Below, in pieces: positions 41,644 to 48,080 of a stretch of 48,080 nt of DNA. Positions within the stretch are counted from its first letter, which is position 1; every line of letters begins with the position of its first letter. The notes under the pieces are model-generated. The model did not search any database, was not told where the DNA came from, and saw only the letters and a list, made by a program, of their open reading frames with translations. Origin of the DNA: Spirochaetia bacterium (lineage in GTDB: Bacteria > Spirochaetota > Spirochaetia > PWKH01). The stretch spans positions 1-48,080 of the forward strand of contig SKJE01000011.1 of the NCBI GenBank assembly GCA_007116075.1, read 5' to 3'. The position numbers were made by a program, and so were the translations under genes.

Positions 41644-43086
41644 CTAAGAGATCTCCACCACCTTGATCATATTGGTCTTGCCCGGAGAGCCAACCGGGAC
41701 ACCTGCAGTGATAACAATAGTATCTCCCGGCCTGACCAGACCCAGGGACTTCAGATGCTCCGAGGCATAGTCGAGCAGGTCGTCCACGGTGGTGAGATCT
41801 TCCACAAGCAGGGGTGTTACACCCCAAGAAAGTGCAAGACGCTGCACAGTCTGTTGTATCGGGCTGAAGCCGATAATCGGTACTCCCGGGCGGAACTTTG
41901 AGACCAGCCGTGCGGATCCGCCTGAATGGGTGAAGCTGGCAATATAGGATGCCCTGATTGCCAAGGCCAGTTCCCTCGTAGCCAGTCCTACCGCTTCTGT
42001 CATGCTCTTTTTCCTCTTCAGCTCAATATCTTCCCGATTGAGCCGCTGGTCCAGGACAATCCGCTGATATGCTTCACTCTGTTCAGTATGCGAAACGATA
42101 CGGTGCATCATTTCTACAGACTGGAGGGGATAGGTCCCAGCAGCGGTCTCTCCTGAGAGCATCACCGCACTTGTTCCGTCCAGGATCGCGTTGGCTACAT
42201 CCCCCGCCTCAGCCCGGGTGGGCCTGGGATTGCTGATCATTGATTCAAGCATCTGGGTTGCCGTGATGACTGGAACACCGGCAAGGTTGCAGGATCGTAT
42301 GATCCTTTTCTGGATGATCGGCACCTCCTCAGGGGAGGTTTCAACCCCGAGATCTCCCCGGGCAACCATAACGGCACTTGAGGATTCAATGATTTGGTCA
42401 ATATCCTCAACAGCCTCGGGCTTTTCAATTTTTGAAATAATCGGTATCTCTTCATCGAAGGTCTTGAGCATATATGCCCTGAGGGCTTTGACATCCTCAG
42501 CACTGCGTACAAATGAGAGGGCTACATAGTCAAGCTTGTGTTCGAAAGCAAATGAGAGGTCAGCACAGTCCTTCTCGGTAAAGGATGAAAGACGCGAAAG
42601 GGCAATACCCGGGAGATTGACTCCCTTGCGGGGTTTCAGTCTCCCCCCGTCAGTCACCCTGGCGGTGATATGCTCTCCATTGATATCCTCGACAATCAGG
42701 GATATCAGACCGTCATCAATGAGCATTCGGTGTCCCGGGGATATCTCCTCGTGAAGCGTGGGATAGTCAATGCTGAAAAGCTTATGGGTTCCCAGCATCG
42801 GCTTCGTTGATATACTCACCACATCACCCCGCTCCAGGTCATAATAGGGCTCCTTGAGTTCTCCTACCCGGATTTTCGGACCCTGGAGATCCTGGAATAT
42901 TGCAATAGGGGTATCCAGTTCCTCAGAAGCCTTTCTTGCCCAAGTTACCGTGGCGTGGTGCTCATCCCGGTTGCCGTGGCTGAAATTGAGCCTGATAACC
43001 CGGGTCCCTGCTGAGATCATGTCCCTGATAGTCCCATAGCGCCTGGAAGCAGGTCCTATGGTTGCTATGATTTTTGCCTTTGTCAT
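41644..43086 (-). CDS. pyk: Pyruvate kinase
   Basis: A 480-residue pyruvate kinase with all family landmarks: TKAKIIATIGPAS, RLNFSHG, IFQDLQGPKIRVG, VALSFVRSAEDV, IISKIEKPEA with the catalytic Lys, MVARGDLGVE, ATQMLESMI, TRAEAGDVANAILDGTSAVMLSGETAAGTYP, and the C-terminal allosteric domain. It makes pyruvate and ATP from phosphoenolpyruvate and ADP at the end of glycolysis. It is the upstream gene of a minus-strand pair with the metallopeptidase-like protein, although their functions are not obviously linked. Confidence 0.96.
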   Translation of the reverse strand: MTKAKIIATIGPASRRYGTIRDMISAGTRVIRLNFSHGNRDEHHATVTWARKASEELDTPIAIFQDLQGPKIRVGELKEPYYDLERGDVVSISTKPMLGTHKLFSIDYPTLHEEISPGHRMLIDDGLISLIVEDINGEHITARVTDGGRLKPRKGVNLPGIALSRLSSFTEKDCADLSFAFEHKLDYVALSFVRSAEDVKALRAYMLKTFDEEIPIISKIEKPEAVEDIDQIIESSSAVMVARGDLGVETSPEEVPIIQKRIIRSCNLAGVPVITATQMLESMISNPRPTRAEAGDVANAILDGTSAVMLSGETAAGTYPLQSVEMMHRIVSHTEQSEAYQRIVLDQRLNREDIELKRKKSMTEAVGLATRELALAIRASYIASFTHSGGSARLVSKFRPGVPIIGFSPIQQTVQRLALSWGVTPLLVEDLTTVDDLLDYASEHLKSLGLVRPGDTIVITAGVPVGSPGKTNMIKVVEIS

Positions 43087-43124
43087 ACCAGTATGATACG
43101 ACGAGCTGCTGGTGCAATCAATAT

Positions 43125-44276
43125 CTAAAGGGTCTGGTACAGCGGATTTATGCAGCTATACCAGACCTCCTGGTCCCCCCTCATGTCTGTATCCGGTGTA
43201 GCTGCAAGATAGGTGCGTTGGGTTCTGCGGAAGGCCCTTCCAGCAGTCCTGAAGGCACTCCTTCGCTCCGGACTAAGGGACTCAACCGCACCCTGTATGA
43301 GGGTAACCTTTCTCCCTTTCATGAGGATGAAGTCCAGCTCCACACCGTTCTGGTCACGGTAGCAGAACAGGGACAGACCGGGTTCCCAACGCAGGGACTT
43401 CCATAGTTCCCCGAAGACGATGTGGTTCCATATAAAATGGTAACGGGGATGCTGCTCAAGGGATGTACTGCCGTTTATACCCAGAAGGCTGCAGAGCATT
43501 CCCGGATCATGAAAGTAAAGCTTCGGTGCCTTGATAATCCTTCTGGGAATCAGTCCGGAACAGCTCGGAAGCAGACAGATCACACCGGTACGCTCCAGAG
43601 CCTTGATCCAGGCCTTGACCGTATTGGCGCTGACCTTTGTATGCCGTGCGAGGTGTGCGTAGTTCACCATCTCACCGGCACTCTGGGCGCAGAGACGGAG
43701 AAACCGGTGAAACTCCAGCTCATGTTTCACCTGTACCAATGATCTCAGGTCCCGCTCAATAAAGGTATGCAGATAATCATCAAAGAAGCGGGATATCCTG
43801 GCGTTTGAATCTTCCCAAAGGGCAGGATATCCTCCCCTCCAGCAGTAGGCGGTACGCTGCCGGGAGGAGATCCAGGTTGACCTCAGTTCCTCCGCTGATA
43901 TGGTGGAGAGCCGAATGACCTCCGCTGCAGGTCCGAGCCGGTTCAGTTCCCGCTCCATTTCATTGGTCAGGTAGGTACAGGTAAAAATCCAACGACAGCT
44001 ACCGCGTAGTGAAGCATCAATACCGCCGAGGAGGAAGGGTGCGTACTGGAGGTGATCAAGGATACAGGGTGCCGGCAGCTCCTGAAGAAATTCAGCAGGA
44101 TCTCCGGAAGCCCTGAGCACCACATCGCTGCGGTCCAGGGGGACATGGGTCCAGTTGGGGAACAATCGTCTTGTCAGTTCCCGTTTCCCTGTTCCCCGGG
44201 GACCAACAAGAATGATAACAGGCGTCTGGTCGGCTCGTTCAGAGAGCCGATGCTCTACAGTTCGTTCAATCCACAT
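43125..44276 (-). CDS. AAA ATPase with DUF4143 domain
   Basis: A 383-residue protein of the AAA_14/DUF4143 family. The Walker A is LVGPRGTGKRELTRRLF, with Arg replacing the usual Thr/Ser after the Lys, and the Walker B is CILDHLQYAP, where the usual DE/DEIQ reads DHLQ. The C-terminal half (about 180-383) is DUF4143 with LCAQSAGEMVNYAHLARHTKVSANTVKAWIKALE (a winged helix), then FHDPGMLCSLLG and a nuclease-like strand set FCYRDQNGVELDFIL. The family is widespread and of unknown role. ATG 44276 follows GAGGAG at good spacing, so the longer frame from 44324 is rejected. With altered Walker motifs, ATP hydrolysis is doubtful. Confidence 0.85.
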   Translation of the reverse strand: MWIERTVEHRLSERADQTPVIILVGPRGTGKRELTRRLFPNWTHVPLDRSDVVLRASGDPAEFLQELPAPCILDHLQYAPFLLGGIDASLRGSCRWIFTCTYLTNEMERELNRLGPAAEVIRLSTISAEELRSTWISSRQRTAYCWRGGYPALWEDSNARISRFFDDYLHTFIERDLRSLVQVKHELEFHRFLRLCAQSAGEMVNYAHLARHTKVSANTVKAWIKALERTGVICLLPSCSGLIPRRIIKAPKLYFHDPGMLCSLLGINGSTSLEQHPRYHFIWNHIVFGELWKSLRWEPGLSLFCYRDQNGVELDFILMKGRKVTLIQGAVESLSPERRSAFRTAGRAFRRTQRTYLAATPDTDMRGDQEVWYSCINPLYQTL

Positions 44277-44390
44277 ATCAGATGCTCCTCGACAAATGGC
44301 TGTCTCTTTACTCAGGAAGGACATGACTCCTTCCAGGGTTATTGTGCTGTGTGTATTCTTTTGATTGTGATGAACTTTTTATATTCTGCC

Positions 44391-44669
44391 CTACCAGCGC
44401 AGTGAAAAGGCAGGTTCCCCTTCCTGAAGCTGATCTATCGGGGTGACGACCACCCGGTCAACACGGGCCGAGAGAGGGCCCTTATGTATTGCCTTTGTAA
44501 ATTCCTGCAGAGCTTCCCTGCTTCCCTGTGCTTCAATCTCTACTGTACCATGCACAGTATTGCGTGCCATTCCGGTTATTCCCAACCGATCGGCAATATT
44601 CATGGCAAAAAACCTGAATCCCACCATCTGGACTGAACCGAATACTTCAAGGTGAATTCGACGTAACAC
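44391..44669 (-). CDS. acyP: Acylphosphatase
   Basis: A 92-residue acylphosphatase, the usual length. The signature is VFGSVQMVGFRFF, in which Met replaces the usual Gly, and the catalytic Arg (GFR) and Asn (ARN, in ITGMARNTVHGTVEIEAQG) are both present. It hydrolyses acyl phosphates such as acetyl phosphate or 1,3-bisphosphoglycerate. GTG 44669 is the chosen start because GGAGGAG lies seven bases before it and it gives a domain-length product; the ATG at 44717 would add 16 residues with no homology. Confidence 0.88.
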   Translation of the reverse strand: MLRRIHLEVFGSVQMVGFRFFAMNIADRLGITGMARNTVHGTVEIEAQGSREALQEFTKAIHKGPLSARVDRVVVTPIDQLQEGEPAFSLRW

Positions 44670-44823
44670 TGTCAAACTCCTCCAGCACAGGGTACAACAT
44701 GGAACGTGATTCAGCAAGGTTTTTCATAAGAGGATTAGTCCAGATTGCAGATTGAAGGATAGAATATGGTTTCTAATTGTGCTGAGATGATTTATACTTA
44801 TTTCGGGAGATAGTTGATAACCT

Positions 44824-47800
44824 ATGGATATGCAGGAAGTACTTGCCTCATTCCGTGAAGCATGTACACAGTGTGATGAGCACACACTACAGGTTCCGGA
44901 CTCAGCCTTTGACTGTTCAGATCTTGATGCGGTCTGGGACAATCCCTTCTGTGAGCAGGTACTGCTGCCCTATCTTCTGGAGCGGCCGGATCATCCCCTC
45001 CAGCTGTTTCCTGAGGTGCCCTTCGGCAGTTCAGAAGAGACTGACCGACAGCTGTCGAGACTCTCTGATGTTGACCATCGTAAGTCTCGTCTCACTGGAA
45101 TTGGACATCTTTCCGCAGGGTATCCCCTCTTCGCCGGCACCTTGCCCGACGGCAGCCATCTGTGCGCCCCGGTCTTTCTCTTCCCCCTCACCCTTACCCA
45201 TGAGACCCTGGACAGCGGGCTGCCTGGATGGAGCTTGAGTCACCGCTGCAGGTCCCATGTGCAGGTAAATTACAGCTTGGTTAAGGCCTTTGAACAGCAC
45301 TATGGGCTGCATTCTTCGGAGCTTGATGAACTGTTTTTTATCCCGCCCAGGCAGACAGGGGTGCTTGGGGTTATAGAGGCTGTCCAGAACCTGTTCCGCC
45401 AGCTTGATATCCCCCTGTTTCCTGATGTTACCATATCGAAGGGGATTCAACCGAGACAACCAGTATCGGAGCAGCAGGAGGGTTTCTGCATCCAGGCAAA
45501 CCTGATACTCGACACCTTTACCCACTTGCCTGCATTTCTTTATGACCAGTACAGTAAGATGATTGATGGATCGCTCTCCTCAAGCGCTGTTGTGCAGCTG
45601 CTTGGGAGGGAGGAGACCCACCACCCAAGTTCAGAGGAACTCAACGGGATGGATATAGATGAGAACAGATGCAGTTTTATCACATCTCTGGACAGTTCCC
45701 AGGAACGCGCTGTACAGGCTGTCACCTACGGGGGCAACCTGGCGATCCAGGGACCTCCCGGTTCAGGCATCACCCAGGTTCTGGTGAATATAGCATCGGA
45801 TGCGCTGGCCAGAGGGAAACGGGTGCTTATGGTATCTCCGGTCCGTGCAGATGTAATCTCCTTTCACCAGCGGCTGCAGGATAACGGATTGGGGTCCTGG
45901 TGCATGTCCACCACTGATCCCTGCCGGGACGGTGAGGAGATGCTGGAACGTATCAATGACCGCCTCAAGCATCCAGTCGAAGAGCATTTTGACGAAACCG
46001 AATCCGCTCGTCTGAAGACCCGGTTTCAGGAGCTGTCCCATGGAATAGATAAACAGCTTGCCAGGCTGGAGCAGGTCCTGGCTGTTATGGATCAGCCCGG
46101 GACTATGGGAATAGCTCTGGGCAGGCTGTATGCGATGGTTTCCGGGGACCCTTCCAGGGTGATTGAAGAACTCATGGAACTTCCGGGATCCTTAGGCTCC
46201 CTGGATGAACAGGAGCTTGAAGAGCTTACTGCACTGCTCCATAAACTGGCACCGGGGCTTCCTTCCTGCTGCCCCGATCATCTGCTCTTTGACCGGAGAT
46301 CCTTTTCCGGGGCCGACAGGGAGTCCAGGGACAGCTGGATCGGGTCGGTGGAAGCGGTGCGCCGCCAGGCAGAGCAATTCCTTGCAAAGGGAGACCCCTC
46401 ACTGAAGGCCTGGGCTCTGGAACATCTTGTCCGTAACCGTGGAGATGCCACTGATGATCCCTCCAGCAGGCTCAGCCGCCTGCTGGACCAGACACTGGCT
46501 GAACTGGAAAACTCCCGGCTCCTGGGACCGGAGGATGTCGGTGATCCGGAATTGCTTCGGGGGCTGCTTGATGCGGTTGGCAATTCCCATGCCTGGAAGG
46601 CCAGGTTCTGGAAAGGAATTGGTCGACTGAAGAAGCTGAAAGGAGGCGAGGGAATCTTTGCCTACAGCAGACGTATCCGATACACCCTGAACCTTCTGGA
46701 CCGACTGAAGGAGATAGAGGCCCTCAGCGGTATATCGATTGCGTATCAGCAGCCGCATGTACTCAAAGACGCGCTTGTTCAGCTGAAGGAGTCAGCTGAC
46801 GGGTACATACAACTGCTGGATGCGTATTCGCATCTTGAGGAGTTTCTGCTTCCCGAGCGGGTAGGTGAGCTGTTTGCCATGAATATATCCGGTTCAGGGT
46901 CTTCTGTCCTGGGTGTACTCTCATCCTTGCAGGACCATCTTGATGAACAGTTTGATGCAGTATCAGAAGCAGACCGGGTCCTGGAAGAGGTTCCTGAACA
47001 CTGGACAACAGCAATCAGCGCACTTCTCCGGCACTGCTCCTATGATATAGCCCAAGTCGTGCAGGAGGGAGGCAGCATACTCAAGAACACCGCATACCTG
47101 CTCCAGATACGGGAAATCGAGAGCCGACATCCCGAAGTCTCCGGAATCCCTGAAGAAATCGATGAATACATCAGTTCGGTGAACAACCAGATGGAGGAGA
47201 AACGGCTGCTTGTCCGGCGCCTGATTTCCCGCAGGTGGAATACCCGCATTGCCGATATGATGGATAAGAGCTGGCAGCCCGGCGAACTGGTCCATGATCT
47301 CCAGGATACGAAAACCAACCCCATAGCAGGCAGGTATGTGAAGCGGTACCTTACCGAAGGACTGCAGGAGTTCTTCCCCTGCTGGGCAATGGGGATTGAT
47401 GCTGCCCTGGAAATGCTTCCCTGCCTGCAGGCCTTTGACCTGGTGCTGGTGGATGGTGCTTCGCACCTGAGCGAGGCGGAACTGATTCCCCTGGTACTGA
47501 GGGGAGAGCATGCTGTCGTAGCCGGACATCCCAGCAGGATTGAGGACAACAACGCCCTTGACCTTGCGGCCGGGTGTTTTTCCGCCATGAACCTGGGCTG
47601 GCAGTATCGACAGCGATCCAGCCTGCTCAGTACATTTGCATCCAACCGATGGTACAGCGGAACCATGAAATTTATCCCTGTTCCCCAGGAACCGGAAACA
47701 CCGTTCAGGGTGATCCCTGTCGACGATGTATGCGAGTTTCTTTCAGGTCATCAGGGCGACTATGACGGAGTTATCGCTGCGAGCGAAGCCGTGCTCCCTG

Positions 47801-48080
47801 TGGAATCATCCCGGGCATACCTGCAGTGGGAACTTCCAGGTCTCAGCTGGAGTCGGGTACTGGCTGCTTTGGGTTCCTTTGAAGATATAAAATCCGGTGA
47901 TCATGGCGAAGAGCTGCTGTCAACTCTGGTATTCGCAGCCGAAAATTCTCTGGATCTTGTCGTGCCGCAGGAAGCATCACTTCATATGCATGAGGGACTG
48001 AAGGCTCTCTTGGCTTGTGCAGAGAATCCCTCTGGTTGTACGGATCAATCCGAGCTTCCCAAGATCATTGCACAGCTTGC
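44824..48080 (+). CDS. Large SF1 helicase-like protein with degenerate motifs I-III (partial, runs off window)
   Basis: An uninterrupted frame of at least 1085 codons. Sequence after motif III (LGWQYRQRSSLLSTFASNRWYSG) matches the HYRSRHESLIAFSN block of large DNA2/UPF1-like SF1 helicases with DUF4011-type N-termini, so the ancestry is fairly clear. Three key motifs are altered: Walker A is GPPGSGIT with Ile316 in place of Lys; the DEAS-type Walker B is DGAS (Asp877, Gly878); the GDPxQ motif III is GHPSR. The 550-residue insert between I and II includes long helices. No stop codon or frameshift is visible, so loss of ATPase was probably tolerated or selected. The start at ATG 44824 has no good ribosome site; an in-frame stop lies just upstream. 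The C-terminus is outside the window. Confidence 0.8.
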   Translation, partial: MDMQEVLASFREACTQCDEHTLQVPDSAFDCSDLDAVWDNPFCEQVLLPYLLERPDHPLQLFPEVPFGSSEETDRQLSRLSDVDHRKSRLTGIGHLSAGYPLFAGTLPDGSHLCAPVFLFPLTLTHETLDSGLPGWSLSHRCRSHVQVNYSLVKAFEQHYGLHSSELDELFFIPPRQTGVLGVIEAVQNLFRQLDIPLFPDVTISKGIQPRQPVSEQQEGFCIQANLILDTFTHLPAFLYDQYSKMIDGSLSSSAVVQLLGREETHHPSSEELNGMDIDENRCSFITSLDSSQERAVQAVTYGGNLAIQGPPGSGITQVLVNIASDALARGKRVLMVSPVRADVISFHQRLQDNGLGSWCMSTTDPCRDGEEMLERINDRLKHPVEEHFDETESARLKTRFQELSHGIDKQLARLEQVLAVMDQPGTMGIALGRLYAMVSGDPSRVIEELMELPGSLGSLDEQELEELTALLHKLAPGLPSCCPDHLLFDRRSFSGADRESRDSWIGSVEAVRRQAEQFLAKGDPSLKAWALEHLVRNRGDATDDPSSRLSRLLDQTLAELENSRLLGPEDVGDPELLRGLLDAVGNSHAWKARFWKGIGRLKKLKGGEGIFAYSRRIRYTLNLLDRLKEIEALSGISIAYQQPHVLKDALVQLKESADGYIQLLDAYSHLEEFLLPERVGELFAMNISGSGSSVLGVLSSLQDHLDEQFDAVSEADRVLEEVPEHWTTAISALLRHCSYDIAQVVQEGGSILKNTAYLLQIREIESRHPEVSGIPEEIDEYISSVNNQMEEKRLLVRRLISRRWNTRIADMMDKSWQPGELVHDLQDTKTNPIAGRYVKRYLTEGLQEFFPCWAMGIDAALEMLPCLQAFDLVLVDGASHLSEAELIPLVLRGEHAVVAGHPSRIEDNNALDLAAGCFSAMNLGWQYRQRSSLLSTFASNRWYSGTMKFIPVPQEPETPFRVIPVDDVCEFLSGHQGDYDGVIAASEAVLPVESSRAYLQWELPGLSWSRVLAALGSFEDIKSGDHGEELLSTLVFAAENSLDLVVPQEASLHMHEGLKALLACAENPSGCTDQSELPKIIAQL

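Noticed and set aside
44315..44334. GGAAGG...CCTTCC hairpin as a terminator between acyP and the DUF4143 gene
   Set aside because: The stem is only 6 bp with no T-tract on either strand.

Overview
The window reads as a chromosomal segment of a free-living, fermentative anaerobe, most likely a spirochaete. This is inferred from gene content, not from a marker gene: a Rex-linked NAD-dependent [FeFe] hydrogenase, a fused CUT1-type permease with no local ATPase, a PPX1/PRUNE-type exopolyphosphatase beside Pit, and several exported or lipid-anchored proteins of no obvious family. Genes are dense, mostly GC-rich, with many 4-base ATGA overlaps. Two AT-rich islands stand out: the rex/hydrogenase spacer (5292-5844) and the region before the Fic gene (about 35270-35560). 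I saw no rRNA, tRNA, CRISPR array, insertion sequence or prophage.

Layout. 1-146 is the 3' end of clpP. 222-3133 carries a SorC-type regulator fused to a thiamine-diphosphate E1-alpha subunit, with its E1-beta partner; ridA converges on it. 3620-4624 is a lipoprotein phosphoesterase. 4629-10892 holds rex and, divergently, a five-gene hydrogenase operon; the rex 5' region is duplicated at a 378-bp period and the second copy carries the hydrogenase promoter. 11000-13918 holds phoH2, a Crp/Fnr regulator and a ferredoxin-like protein. 13951-18123 is the most striking block: a sequence closely resembling the Moco (molybdenum/tungsten cofactor) riboswitch precedes a solute-binding protein, an exported protein with a sulfite-oxidase-like molybdopterin fold, and a fused two-domain ABC permease, all translationally coupled. 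I infer a cofactor-regulated uptake system, possibly for a pterin cofactor or precursor.

18120-28588 contains a propeller lipoprotein, glycosyltransferase, galU, sppA, an EIIA-antiporter pair and a phosphate block (PPX1-like enzyme divergent from DUF47-pit). 28659-35025 has a papain-like exported protein, a DUF2156 protein, a PH-like membrane protein and a nitrilase / GPH symporter / Gfo-Idh-MocA operon. 35562-38768 is a looser accessory stretch: Fic protein, small exported protein, atypical LuxR regulator, ferredoxin. 38819-44669 (minus strand) holds a metallopeptidase-propeller outer-membrane protein, pyruvate kinase, a DUF4143 ATPase and acylphosphatase. From 44824 to the window end runs a large SF1-helicase-like protein whose motifs I, II and III have all lost key residues.

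How it works together. Pyruvate kinase, the E1 subunits, Rex and the bifurcating-type hydrogenase fit NADH-balanced fermentation with H2 production. The Crp/Fnr-ferredoxin pair suggests redox or nitrosative sensing. All functions are inferred from sequence motifs read by eye; no database search was possible.
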